Positions 27,362 through 36,454 of a stretch of DNA of 64,000 nt are shown piece by piece (positions within the stretch are counted from its first letter, which is position 1; every line of letters begins with the position of its first letter). Origin of the DNA: Allomuricauda ruestringensis DSM 13258 (GTDB lineage Bacteria; Bacteroidota; Bacteroidia; Flavobacteriales; Flavobacteriaceae); contig NC_015945.1 of NCBI RefSeq assembly GCF_000224085.1, forward strand, positions 248,001-312,000, written 5' to 3'. Under the pieces are notes generated by a model, which was given only the letters and a program-made list of their open reading frames with translations, did not search any database and had not been told where the DNA came from. Made by a program: the position numbers and the translations under genes.

Positions 27362-28378
27362 ATGAATTCAGCGGATATCAAGACAGTAAAGTCGATTCTT
27401 TCCCAACCTCAGAAGATAGCCATTATACCCCACAGAAACCCTGACGGCGATGCTATGGGTTCCTGTTTGGCACTCTATGGATTTCTAAAAGCGACGGGGC
27501 ACACGGTGCAGGTGGTTGCACCCAATGACTATCCTAAATTCCTGAAATGGATGCCATGGAACGATACCGTCATCAATTTTGAAAGGGAAAATCCAAAGGC
27601 CAAGGAGGCCATTAACGAAGCTTCCGTAATTTTCACCTTGGATTTTAATGACCTTTCCCGCGTTGGGCAAATGGAAGCCGTTTTGCAAGAAGCGGAGGCT
27701 GATTTTATTATGATAGATCATCACCAACAGCCGAGTGATTATGCCAAGGTGACCTATTCTGATGTTTCGATGAGCTCTACCTGTGAAATGGTCTACAACT
27801 TCATCAACTTTTTGGGTGAAACCGAACTTATTGATGCCGATATGGCAACGAATTTGTACACGGGCATTATGACTGATACAGGTTCTTTTAAGTACCGTTC
27901 AACTTCGAGCAAAACGCACCGCGTGGTGGCCGAACTTATCGATAAAGGTGCCGACAACATGAAGATCCACCAAAAAGTTTTTGACACCAATTCGCCCTCA
28001 CGTTTGCATTTGTTGGGTGTTGCCTTGGGCAATATGGTGATTCTGCCCGAATATAGAACGGCGTACATTACCCTTAGCCAAGATGAATTGGACCAATACG
28101 ATTTTAAAAAGGGGGATACCGAGGGCTTCGTAAATTATGGGCTAACTTTGGAAGGTATTATTTTTGCGCTCATTTTTATTGAAAATCGCGAAGAAGGCAT
28201 TATCAAGATCTCCTTGCGCTCCGTTGGGGATTTTTCCGTTAACGAATTTGCAAGGGCACATTTTAACGGGGGAGGACATACCAATGCTGCCGGTGGAAGA
28301 AGTGAAGTGAGCATGGAGGAGACCATCTCCAAATTCAATGAGATTTTGAAAACCTATAAAAGTAAATTGAACCCATGA
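27362..28378 (+). CDS. nrnA: Bifunctional oligoribonuclease/PAP phosphatase NrnA (DHH family)
   Basis: A 338-residue DHH-DHHA1 phosphoesterase that degrades short RNA oligonucleotides (nanoRNA) and, in homologues, dephosphorylates pAp. Metal motifs are PHRNPDGDAMGS (residues 21-32), DFNDL, the DHH signature IDHHQQPSDYAK near 120, and TGIMTDTGSFKYRST. The DHHA1 domain contains FNGGGHTNAAGG near 300. It overlaps gldI by four bases (ATGA). Cytoplasmic. Confidence 0.93.
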   Translation: MNSADIKTVKSILSQPQKIAIIPHRNPDGDAMGSCLALYGFLKATGHTVQVVAPNDYPKFLKWMPWNDTVINFERENPKAKEAINEASVIFTLDFNDLSRVGQMEAVLQEAEADFIMIDHHQQPSDYAKVTYSDVSMSSTCEMVYNFINFLGETELIDADMATNLYTGIMTDTGSFKYRSTSSKTHRVVAELIDKGADNMKIHQKVFDTNSPSRLHLLGVALGNMVILPEYRTAYITLSQDELDQYDFKKGDTEGFVNYGLTLEGIIFALIFIENREEGIIKISLRSVGDFSVNEFARAHFNGGGHTNAAGGRSEVSMEETISKFNEILKTYKSKLNP

Positions 28379-28923
28379 GATTTTTTCTAGCTGTACTGTT
28401 GACTGCAATCCTAATGAGCTGCGGGGGTCCAGAACCAAGAAAACCGGTGGAAGTTAAATCGGGTAGTTTTTATAAAGAGTCCATTGAACGCACCAAAAAA
28501 CTATTGGCCGCAGAGGAAGAAGCCATTCAAGAAATCATTTCCAAGGATACAATTCACGAATACCTGTCCAGTCCAGATGGATTTTGGTACTATTACGATT
28601 CTAAGAACGATACGGCAACATATCAATTAAAAACGGGAGACCAAATTTTGTTTTCCTATAATTTGATGAGCTTGAACAACGACACCATTTACACTGCCGA
28701 AGAAATAGGGCCAACCTCTTACGTCATAGATAAACAACAACTGTTTCCCGGGCTTCAAAATGCCCTGAAACTTTTAAAAATAAACGAGAAGGCCACATTT
28801 TTGTTCCCATCTCCCCTAGCCTATGGCTATCAAGGCGACAACAAGGCCATTGGACCAAAAACCCCGCTTAAATCATCAGTAGAATTACATACAATCATAA
28901 TAGATAACGACAGTTTAAACTAA
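28375..28923 (+). CDS. gldI: Gliding-motility-associated FKBP-type peptidyl-prolyl isomerase GldI
   Basis: A 182-residue lipoprotein (lipobox LMSC, Cys16) with an FKBP domain from about residue 75. In Flavobacterium johnsoniae GldI is needed for gliding and probably folds components of the type IX secretion/gliding machine. Features include TYQLKTGDQILFSYNLMSL, LFPGLQNALKLLK and AYGYQG, typical of GldI. It is followed by another prolyl isomerase lipoprotein, so the pair probably work on exported proteins in the periplasm. Whether this organism glides cannot be told from one gene. Confidence 0.88.
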   Translation: MRFFLAVLLTAILMSCGGPEPRKPVEVKSGSFYKESIERTKKLLAAEEEAIQEIISKDTIHEYLSSPDGFWYYYDSKNDTATYQLKTGDQILFSYNLMSLNNDTIYTAEEIGPTSYVIDKQQLFPGLQNALKLLKINEKATFLFPSPLAYGYQGDNKAIGPKTPLKSSVELHTIIIDNDSLN

Positions 28924-28934
28924 ATTCATAAGCA

Positions 28935-30038
28935 ATGAAGAAATTATTTTATATCATACCCGTATTTCTCCTAGTGATCATAGGATGTAAATCGAGCAAG
29001 TATGCGGATTTGGGCGATGGCATTTTTGCCGATATCCAGACTACAAAAGGAGATATCATCATCCAATTGGAATACAAAAAGACCCCTGTTACCGTGGCCA
29101 ACTTTGTATCCTTGGCCGAAGGCAAAAACCCATTTGTTAATGACGAGTACAAGGACAAAAAATTCTATGACGGGATTGTTTTTCACAGAATCATCAAGGA
29201 TTTTATGATTCAGGGGGGAGACCCAACCGGGACAGGAAGCGGAAACATAGGGTATACCTTTAAAGATGAGTTCGACGATTCTTTGAGGCACTCCAAAAAA
29301 GGAATCCTTTCTATGGCCAACAGAGGTCCCAAGACAAACAGTAGTCAATTTTTTATCACACACAAAGCAACGCCATGGCTGGATGACAAACACACCGTTT
29401 TTGGTGAAGTAGTCGCTGGTATGGATGTAGTGGACACCATTGCCAATGTAGAAACTGGAGCTGGCGACAAGCCAACTACCGATATTGTAATGGATCATGT
29501 GGAAATTGTTCGCAATGGCAAGGAAGCTCGACAGTTTGACGCCGTTCAAATTATGAGCGATTACTTTGAGGAAGCCAAAGCCGCCGAAGAAGCATTCAAA
29601 AAAATGAAAGAAGATCTGGCCGCTCAGTTTACGGAACAAATCAACGAAGCCGAAGAAACTTCCAGTGGCTTGCGCATTTTGACTTTGGAAGAAGGAGAGG
29701 GAGAGCAGCCCAAAGTAGGTCAAAAAGTATTGGTCAACTATGCGGGATGGTTGTTCAATGGTGATTTGTTTGATAGTAATATTCAAGAAATTGCCGAGCA
29801 ATTCAACCAATTGAACCCTGGAAGAAGAGATCAAGGCGGTTACACACCTTTCCCTATGGATTACAGCCCAGATGCCCAGTTGGCAGCAGGTTTCCGTGAA
29901 GGATTGTTGACCATGAAGGTAGGAGATAAAGTCCGTTTGTTCATTCCGCCACACTTGGGCTACGGAGATAACGACTACGGCCCTATTCCCGGTGGTTCCA
30001 CTCTGGTTTTTGATATTGAAATCGTGGGAATCCAATAA
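28935..30038 (+). CDS. Cyclophilin-FKBP fusion peptidyl-prolyl isomerase lipoprotein
   Basis: A 367-residue lipoprotein (lipobox IIGC, Cys18) with two unrelated prolyl-isomerase folds: a cyclophilin domain (about residues 28-198, with FHRIIKDFMIQGGDPTGTGSG and NSSQFFIT) and a C-terminal FKBP domain (about 245-367, with GQKVLVNYAGWLFNG, GFREGLLTMKVGDK and IPPHLGYGD). A charged helical linker separates them. It would catalyse cis-trans prolyl isomerisation in the periplasm, next to GldI. The fusion is unusual overall but I believe it recurs in flavobacteria. A strong terminator follows. Confidence 0.92.
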   Translation: MKKLFYIIPVFLLVIIGCKSSKYADLGDGIFADIQTTKGDIIIQLEYKKTPVTVANFVSLAEGKNPFVNDEYKDKKFYDGIVFHRIIKDFMIQGGDPTGTGSGNIGYTFKDEFDDSLRHSKKGILSMANRGPKTNSSQFFITHKATPWLDDKHTVFGEVVAGMDVVDTIANVETGAGDKPTTDIVMDHVEIVRNGKEARQFDAVQIMSDYFEEAKAAEEAFKKMKEDLAAQFTEQINEAEETSSGLRILTLEEGEGEQPKVGQKVLVNYAGWLFNGDLFDSNIQEIAEQFNQLNPGRRDQGGYTPFPMDYSPDAQLAAGFREGLLTMKVGDKVRLFIPPHLGYGDNDYGPIPGGSTLVFDIEIVGIQ

Positions 30039-30059
30039 TAAGGTTATAATATTATTTTT

Positions 30060-30090
30060 AAAAAACCGTACTTTTCCGTGCGGTTTTTTT
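30060..30090 (+). terminator. Rho-independent terminator after the cyclophilin-FKBP gene
   Basis: AAAACCGTAC pairs with GTGCGGTTTT (one T-G pair) around TTTTCC, followed by a T-run. It lies about 20 bases after the stop codon. Confidence 0.85.
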
Positions 30091-30141
30091 ATGTATTCCA
30101 TGCTCGGCACGGAATCTCACAACACATTGCTTTCATTTTTG

Positions 30142-31215
30142 ATGGGACAAAAAATCAAGACCATAATTGCTATTGCCCTGCCAATACAAATACTATTGGT
30201 AAAGTGGCTCAGCAGCTACCCCAACTTTGTTGAAGAGTATTACAGCAATGGCGTATATCCCAATATTTCAGGTTTTTTAAGGATTTTGTTCGGCTGGATT
30301 CCATTTTCATTTGGAGATTTAATCTACACAGCACTCGCCATTTTGGCAATTCGATACGTTTACAAACATTGGAAAAGCATCAAAAGGAAACCTCTATTGT
30401 TCTTAAAGGATATTGCTGTGGTACTTTCCATCGTTTATTTTGCCTTTCATCTGCTTTGGGGAATGAATTACCACCGTCAACCCATCAACTGGAAATTGAG
30501 CATTGAACGTGAATATACCGTTGACGAATTGGTTGATTTAACTCGATACATTGTCGAAAAAACAAACCAGTATCAATTTGAGTTAACAGGAGATACCGTA
30601 TCTCCTGTACATATACCCTACTCCAAAAAGGAAATCTTCTCAAAAACGGAAGAGGCCTACGGGAACTTTGCAAAGCAATACCCCGATTTTGGATACGAAC
30701 ACCGCAGTCTAAAGTCTTCCATATACAGTATTCCACTCACTTTTATGGGATACGGCGGCTACCTAAACCCTTTTACCAACGAGGCACAGGTAAACGGGAT
30801 TACCCCAAAATTTAGATTGCCCACCGTTAGCGGCCACGAAGTAGGTCATCAATTGGGTTATTCCGCAGAAGGAGCTACCAATTTTATCGGGTATTTGGTC
30901 ACCTCGCAAAGCAAAGACCCATATTTTAAGTATTCTGCTTACAATCATGCTCTAGGATATTGCCTCACAGACCTTTACCATAAAGACGAGGAGCAATACA
31001 ATGCACTTGTGACCACCATTAACCCGGGAGTGAAAGAAAATTTTAATGAACTACGGGAATTTTGGGAAAAATATGAGAACCCTATGGAACCCATCTTTAA
31101 ATCCGTGTTCAACACTTTTTTAAAGGTGAACAACCAAAAGGATGGCATAAAAAGTTACAATGCCGTAGTTGGGCTCATCATTAACCACCGAAAACAATAT
31201 TTTCAGCAGGATTGA
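30142..31215 (+). CDS. DUF3810 membrane-associated putative zinc metallopeptidase
   Basis: A 357-residue protein with membrane segments near residues 7-22, 50-70 and 90-112, followed by a soluble domain holding HEVGH (about 232-236), the zinc-binding motif of gluzincin-like peptidases, and GATNFIGYL some 10 residues on, where the glutamate of SAEGATNF could be the third ligand. DUF3810 proteins have no established substrate. The ATG at 30142 is preferred over longer in-frame starts because the frame upstream crosses the terminator of the previous gene. Confidence 0.82.
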   Translation: MGQKIKTIIAIALPIQILLVKWLSSYPNFVEEYYSNGVYPNISGFLRILFGWIPFSFGDLIYTALAILAIRYVYKHWKSIKRKPLLFLKDIAVVLSIVYFAFHLLWGMNYHRQPINWKLSIEREYTVDELVDLTRYIVEKTNQYQFELTGDTVSPVHIPYSKKEIFSKTEEAYGNFAKQYPDFGYEHRSLKSSIYSIPLTFMGYGGYLNPFTNEAQVNGITPKFRLPTVSGHEVGHQLGYSAEGATNFIGYLVTSQSKDPYFKYSAYNHALGYCLTDLYHKDEEQYNALVTTINPGVKENFNELREFWEKYENPMEPIFKSVFNTFLKVNNQKDGIKSYNAVVGLIINHRKQYFQQD

Positions 31216-31218
31216 AAC

Positions 31219-31249
31219 TTGTAGAGTCCTGCTACAAAGGTTATCTTTA
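31219..31249 (+). promoter_or_regulatory. Probable promoter of the amidohydrolase pair
   Basis: TTG (31219-31221), 20-base spacer, TATCTTTA (31242-31249; last base differs from TAnnTTTG), 25 bases before the ATG. Confidence 0.5.
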
Positions 31250-31274
31250 AACCGACTAATTCAATTTAAACCTT

Positions 31275-34220
31275 ATGAAACTTAAACTTTTAGCACTGTT
31301 GCTCTTCATGGGCAGTGTTTCTTTGTTTGCGCAGGACTACTTTCCAAAAAATGATGGCGTAAAGGCAAAGAAGAACAACAATTACACGGCATTCACCAAT
31401 GCCAAGATCTATGTAACTCCCACGGAAGTTATCAATAACGGTACCTTGCTGATTCAAAACGGCAAAGTGGTACAAGCGGGCAAATCCGTAAGCATTCCCA
31501 AAAATGCTGTTGTAGAAAACCTTGATGGAAAATCCATCTACCCATCATTCATCGATGTATTCTCTGGATTTGGCGTAAAACTTCCCGAAAAAGCCAGCGG
31601 TGGCGGAAGATCAGCACAATATGGCCCATCCAGGGAAGGATTCTACTGGAACGACCATATTATGCCAGAGAACGATGCCATCAATAGTTTTACTTATGAT
31701 GAGAAAAAAGCCAAAGAACTCCGAAATGCAGGTTTTGGGGCCATCAATGCACACATTGAAGATGGTATTGCCAGAGGAACAGGACTTTTGGTAGCATTAA
31801 ACGATGAAGCATCCGAAGCACAACGAATCCTTTCGGACAAATCAGCACAATACTTTTCTTTTGAGAAGAGCAGAGCATCAAGACAATCTTACCCAGGTTC
31901 CTTAATGGGGGCCATGGCCTTGATGCGTCAGTTGTATTATGATATGGACTGGTATAGCAAAGGCAATGTGGATACCAAAGACCGTTCTTTGGAAGCACTT
32001 ATCAACAACAAGGGATTAACACAAATCTATGCAGCTGGGGATAACGGCAACGTTTTAAGAGCTGACAAAATTGGTGACCTCTTCGGAATTCAGTATACCA
32101 TATTGGCCGGAGGAGATGAGTACGAGCGTATTGAGGACATAAAAGCCACAAACGCCAAATTAATCCTTCCGTTGGATTTTCCAGATGCATTCGATGTATC
32201 CAACCCTTACCAAGCAAAATACATTGCTTTGAAAGATATGAGACATTGGAACTTGGCTCCATCCAATCCAAAAGTGTTGGCAGATAATGGCGTAGATTTC
32301 TCCATAACGCTGCACGGACTTAAATCCCCCAAAGAGTTGAAGGGAAAAATCATGAAGGCCATTACTTATGGTCTATCCAAAACCAAGGCTTTGGAAGCTT
32401 TGACCACTATTCCTGCTCAAATCTTGGGTAAATCCACCGAAATAGGATCATTGCAAGCTGGAAGCCAAGCCAACTTCTTGATTACTTCAGGAGATATTTT
32501 TGATAAAGAGACCACGCTTTATGAAAACTGGGTGCAAGGAAACAAAAATAGTATCGAGCGCATGGATGTCACTGATATCCGTGGTGACTACAATCTTGCA
32601 GTAAACGGAAGCACTTATACTGTTTCATTGACAGGAGAGGCCGATAAACCAAAGGCAGAAATCAAAAAAGGTGACAAAACTGTAGATTCCAAAATAGATT
32701 ATTCCGCCGATTGGTTGAATATTTCTTTTAGTGAAGATAAAGTAGGTTCTTACCGCATGGTTGCCCATGTCTTGCCAGACACTAAAACCATTAAAGGAAC
32801 CGTGGTTCTTCCCAATGGCGATGAAACTTCGGCAACAATGACCAAGACTTCATCTTTTAAAGAAAAATCCAAAGACGAAGAGGCCGCTGAAAAACCAGAA
32901 TTAATGGCTTTGACCTACCCTAATGTTGGTTATGGTTTCAAGAAAAAGCCAGAACAAGAAAATATCCTATTCAAAAATGCGACCGTTTGGACCGGTGAAA
33001 GCATTTTGGAAAACACCGACGTACTGATTAAAAACGGTAAAATTTCTAAAGTAGGTACAGATTTACGTGCCGGAGGAGCTACCGTGGTGGACGCCACAGG
33101 GAAGCACCTTACTGCAGGAATAATTGATGAGCACACCCATATTGCCGCATTGGCCATTAACGAAGGAGGCCACAATTCTTCCGCAGAAGTACGTATGGAA
33201 GATGTTATCGATCCCGAGGACGTTGCCATTTACCGCGATTTGGCCGGTGGAGTTACTACCGCTCAATTGCTTCACGGTTCCGCCAACCCTATCGGTGGAC
33301 AATCTGCTATTTTTAGATTGAAATGGGGAGAAAGTGCCAAGAATATGGTATTCGACAACTCACCTAAGTTCATCAAGTTTGCCTTGGGAGAAAACGTGAA
33401 GCAGTCCAACTGGGGCAGTTATTCCCGTTTTCCACAAACAAGAATGGGTGTTGAGCAGGTGTATACCGATTATTTCCAACGCGCCAAGGAATATGATGCC
33501 AAGAAAAAAAGCGGAGAGCCGTACCGTCACGATGAAGAAATGGAAACATTGGCCGAAATCTTGAACGGAGAACGATTTATTTCTTGCCACTCCTATGTAC
33601 AGAGCGAAATCAACATGATGATGAAAGTCGCTGAGAAATTTGATTTCCGCGTGAACACCTTCACCCACATTTTGGAAGGTTACAAAGTAGCCGATAAAAT
33701 GGCCGAGCACGGTGTTGGCGGAGGTACATTCAGTGACTGGTGGGCATACAAATATGAAGTAAATGATGCTATTCCTTACAATGCCGCTATCATGGCAAGT
33801 CAAGGCGTTACCGTGGCCATTAACAGTGATGATGCGGAAATGTCCAGAAGATTGAACCAAGAAGCCGCCAAAACCGTAAAATACGGAGGTATGTCAGAAA
33901 TTGAAGCTTGGAAAACCGTAACCTTGAATCCTGCCAAATTGCTTCACTTGGACGACCGTGTAGGAAGTATCGAGGAAGGGAAGGATGCAGATGTGGTGCT
34001 GTGGAGCGAACATCCGCTATCAGTTTACGCCAAAGCTGAAAAAACTTTGATCGAAGGGAAAGTTTATTTTGACTTGGAAAAGGACAAAATGCTACGAGAA
34101 TACATCAAAAAGGAAAGAAACCAATTGATTGGAATGATGTTGAACGAAAAGAAAAATGGCGAAAAAACCCGTACTCCCGTTCAAAGCAAAAAAGAAGAGT
34201 TTAATTGTGACACCCTTTAA
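31275..34220 (+). CDS. Exported amidohydrolase-superfamily protein with duplicated domains
   Basis: A 981-residue secreted protein (signal peptide ending at FAQ, residue 20). It has two amidohydrolase-like halves. The first (about 40-420) keeps the flanking beta-sandwich (FTNAKIYVTPTEVINNGTLLI) but where the metal HxH should follow it reads PSFIDVFSGFG, so it is degenerate. The second (about 555-950) has FKNATVWTGESIL, AGIIDEHTHIAAL with an intact HTH, FISCHSYVQSE, THILEGYKVADKMAEHG and INSDDAE, so it looks catalytic. Substrate is unknown; imidazolonepropionase- and dipeptidase-like enzymes are relatives. It lies ten bases before a second such gene. Confidence 0.85.
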   Translation: MKLKLLALLLFMGSVSLFAQDYFPKNDGVKAKKNNNYTAFTNAKIYVTPTEVINNGTLLIQNGKVVQAGKSVSIPKNAVVENLDGKSIYPSFIDVFSGFGVKLPEKASGGGRSAQYGPSREGFYWNDHIMPENDAINSFTYDEKKAKELRNAGFGAINAHIEDGIARGTGLLVALNDEASEAQRILSDKSAQYFSFEKSRASRQSYPGSLMGAMALMRQLYYDMDWYSKGNVDTKDRSLEALINNKGLTQIYAAGDNGNVLRADKIGDLFGIQYTILAGGDEYERIEDIKATNAKLILPLDFPDAFDVSNPYQAKYIALKDMRHWNLAPSNPKVLADNGVDFSITLHGLKSPKELKGKIMKAITYGLSKTKALEALTTIPAQILGKSTEIGSLQAGSQANFLITSGDIFDKETTLYENWVQGNKNSIERMDVTDIRGDYNLAVNGSTYTVSLTGEADKPKAEIKKGDKTVDSKIDYSADWLNISFSEDKVGSYRMVAHVLPDTKTIKGTVVLPNGDETSATMTKTSSFKEKSKDEEAAEKPELMALTYPNVGYGFKKKPEQENILFKNATVWTGESILENTDVLIKNGKISKVGTDLRAGGATVVDATGKHLTAGIIDEHTHIAALAINEGGHNSSAEVRMEDVIDPEDVAIYRDLAGGVTTAQLLHGSANPIGGQSAIFRLKWGESAKNMVFDNSPKFIKFALGENVKQSNWGSYSRFPQTRMGVEQVYTDYFQRAKEYDAKKKSGEPYRHDEEMETLAEILNGERFISCHSYVQSEINMMMKVAEKFDFRVNTFTHILEGYKVADKMAEHGVGGGTFSDWWAYKYEVNDAIPYNAAIMASQGVTVAINSDDAEMSRRLNQEAAKTVKYGGMSEIEAWKTVTLNPAKLLHLDDRVGSIEEGKDADVVLWSEHPLSVYAKAEKTLIEGKVYFDLEKDKMLREYIKKERNQLIGMMLNEKKNGEKTRTPVQSKKEEFNCDTL

Positions 34221-34230
34221 AAAATAGACC

Positions 34231-35529
34231 ATGAAAAAAATATTTTTAATCATAGCAATTGTTTTTGGGGTTTCATTGAACGCACAGCAAACCCCTGCTC
34301 CGCCTCAATCCGAACAAGTTGCCATTATCGGAGCCACGGCCCACATTGGTAATGGAGAGGTTATAGAAAATTGTACCATCATTTTTAAAGATGGAAAAAT
34401 TACTGCCATTGGCGCCGACATTATGACTCCAACTATCGGAACCATGATCAATGCCGAAGGCAGACATGTATATCCTGGTTTTATCGCACCATCCAAATCC
34501 CTTGGTTTGGTAGAAGTTGATGCCGTTAGGGCAAGTGACGACCAAGATGAGATTGGCGAAATGATTCCACATATTCGTAGTTTGATAGCCTATAACGCAG
34601 AATCCAAGGTTGTGGAAAGTATGCGTCCCAACGGTGTCCTAATTGGACAGGTAACCCCACAGGGCGGAACCATTTCCGGGACTTCCAGTATTGTTCAGTT
34701 TGATGCATGGAACTGGGAAGACGCTGCCGTAAAAACAGACGATGGCATCCACATGAACTGGCCCAACTTTTTTAGAAGAGGCCGTTGGTGGATGGGCGAA
34801 GAAAGAGGTTATATCCCCAACAAAGAGTACGGTAAGGAAATGGATGACATCAAGCTCTTTTTTCAAAACTCATTAGCTTACGGAAAAGCAGCAGAAAAGG
34901 AGAAAAACCTCCCATTTGCTGCCATGCAAGGCCTTTTTGATGGATCCCAACGCTTATACATTCATGCCAACGGTGAAAAGGAAATGACCGATGCTGTGAC
35001 CATGGCCAAAGAAATGAGCGTAAAAAACGTTGTAATTGTAGGAGGATATAAAGCCAACAAAATAGCTGATTTTCTAAAAGAAAATGATGTTGCCGTTTTA
35101 GTGGAACGTACACACGCCCTACCAAGTTTTGATGATGATGATTACGACATCACCTACAAATTACCAAAATTATTGTTGGACGCTGGTCTTTTGGTAGGTC
35201 TTCAAAATGAGGATGCCGCCAATTTCCAAGCCAGGAACCTTGCCTTTTACGCAGGCCAAACAGTAGCTCAAGGACTTGACAAAGAAACCGCCTTACAGCT
35301 ACTTACGGGCAATACAGCCAAAATTTTAGGTATTGATGATATGTACGGAACTTTAGAGGAAGGCAAAAGTGCCACGCTCTTTATTTCTGAAGGAGATGCG
35401 TTGGACATGCGCACCAATAAACTCACCAAAGCCTATATTGATGGCAGGGACATTTCCTTGGAAACCCACCAAACCGAACTTTGGAAACGGTATATGGGCA
35501 AATACGAAAGAGAAAAAGAAGGACAATAG
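34231..35529 (+). CDS. Exported amidohydrolase-like protein, metal site degenerate
   Basis: A 432-residue protein with a signal peptide (cleavage near LNAQ, residue 19). The N-terminal sandwich (IIGATAHIGNGEVIENCTIIFKDG) and the C-terminal LLTGNTAKILGIDDMYGTLEEGKSATLFI are typical of amidohydrolases, but the segment that should contain HxH reads YPGFIAPSKSLG and the usual downstream metal histidines are hard to find. It resembles the degenerate first half of the preceding protein. It may be a non-catalytic partner of that enzyme; this is inference from pairing and loss of motifs. Confidence 0.8.
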   Translation: MKKIFLIIAIVFGVSLNAQQTPAPPQSEQVAIIGATAHIGNGEVIENCTIIFKDGKITAIGADIMTPTIGTMINAEGRHVYPGFIAPSKSLGLVEVDAVRASDDQDEIGEMIPHIRSLIAYNAESKVVESMRPNGVLIGQVTPQGGTISGTSSIVQFDAWNWEDAAVKTDDGIHMNWPNFFRRGRWWMGEERGYIPNKEYGKEMDDIKLFFQNSLAYGKAAEKEKNLPFAAMQGLFDGSQRLYIHANGEKEMTDAVTMAKEMSVKNVVIVGGYKANKIADFLKENDVAVLVERTHALPSFDDDDYDITYKLPKLLLDAGLLVGLQNEDAANFQARNLAFYAGQTVAQGLDKETALQLLTGNTAKILGIDDMYGTLEEGKSATLFISEGDALDMRTNKLTKAYIDGRDISLETHQTELWKRYMGKYEREKEGQ

Positions 35530-35536
35530 ATTCCAA

Positions 35537-35572
35537 AAAAAAAAACGGCGCCCTTTCAAGCGCCGTTTTTGT
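35537..35572. terminator. Bidirectional terminator between amidohydrolase and lipoprotein genes
   Basis: AAAACGGCGC (35542-35551) and GCGCCGTTTT (35560-35569) form a perfect 10-bp stem with an A-run on one side and a T-run on the other, so it can work for both convergent genes. Confidence 0.9.
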
Positions 35573-35586
35573 TTTGTGTTATTAAT

Positions 35587-36384
35587 TTATTTTACCGGAA
35601 CAAACGCTCCACTCTCTGGTTTTGCATAAAACGCTTTAGGTTTGGAAGCCTCACTTAAGGTAACTTCTTCAAAAGTGACCGTACTTGCAGGCTCTTTGAT
35701 TTTTCGCTCTTCATATTTGTGCCATGTAATGGATTTTGGGAGTAATAACCCGTCCACATCTTGCCAATTCCCATAATTGATCCATCTTACATTGTCCGAG
35801 CTTTCTCCTGTTCGGTAAGTAACGGTATAGCCTAACCAAGTCATTTGATACGTCTCTGGATCAAAATGGATGTAGTACTCATCTTTAGATGAGGCACCAA
35901 CTCCAGACTCATAAGCTATTTGTATCCCTGGATATCTTTTTCCGTTGTATGATATGGCTTCAGCTTCAGAATAGATAATGCCATCATCTGCCAATACAAA
36001 GGGCATTGCATAAAAATAGAACATCAAATTATGGTAAAATCCTGCGTCACCTTTGTAGTTTTCATCTGTATCCAAAAGCCACGCTTTTTCACTATCAAAT
36101 CCCATTGAAAATTGTTCGGTGTCGATTCTATCCCTTCTGGACCACAAGTCAATAGTATGTGTTTCGGACAACTCAGGTTTTGGAAGTACATAAGACAATG
36201 TTCGTTGCTTTTTCCATTGCTCCAAACCTCCATGCGCATCAAAAACTTTGACCATGGCATCTGGGTACTTCGTTTTGGATTCGGAAATTTCCTGCTGAAC
36301 AGGTTCTTCAAGTTTTGTGGGTTTCGTGTTTTGTTTGCAGGCAGAAATGCCTAAAATTAAAAGTAGAATGGTTAATTTGTTCAT
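35587..36384 (-). CDS. DUF6503-like lipoprotein
   Basis: A 265-residue predicted lipoprotein (signal peptide with lipobox ISAC, Cys16). The ATG at 36384 is chosen because it starts the signal peptide; upstream in-frame codons add a long non-signal extension. The mature part has DAHGGLEQWKKQRTLSYVL, followed by beta-rich sequence with DEYYIHFDPETYQMTWLGY, recalling LolA/LolB-like or DUF6503 barrels found in Bacteroidota. No enzymatic motif is visible. Function unknown. Confidence 0.7.
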   Translation of the reverse strand: MNKLTILLLILGISACKQNTKPTKLEEPVQQEISESKTKYPDAMVKVFDAHGGLEQWKKQRTLSYVLPKPELSETHTIDLWSRRDRIDTEQFSMGFDSEKAWLLDTDENYKGDAGFYHNLMFYFYAMPFVLADDGIIYSEAEAISYNGKRYPGIQIAYESGVGASSKDEYYIHFDPETYQMTWLGYTVTYRTGESSDNVRWINYGNWQDVDGLLLPKSITWHKYEERKIKEPASTVTFEEVTLSEASKPKAFYAKPESGAFVPVK

Positions 36385-36454
36385 GATATGAATTTTATCA
36401 ATTGGTCGAAAACCCCTTTTTATAATTACAGGAATGGCTATTTTTACCATGCGT

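Noticed and set aside
28971..30110. A 379-codon open frame antisense to the cyclophilin-FKBP gene
   Set aside because: It lies wholly opposite a gene with strong domain motifs, has no recognisable domain, and such long antisense frames arise from codon bias.
29992..30141. Upstream extension of the DUF3810 gene
   Set aside because: It would begin inside the preceding isomerase gene and cross its terminator; the hydrophobic N-terminus typical of the family starts at 30142.
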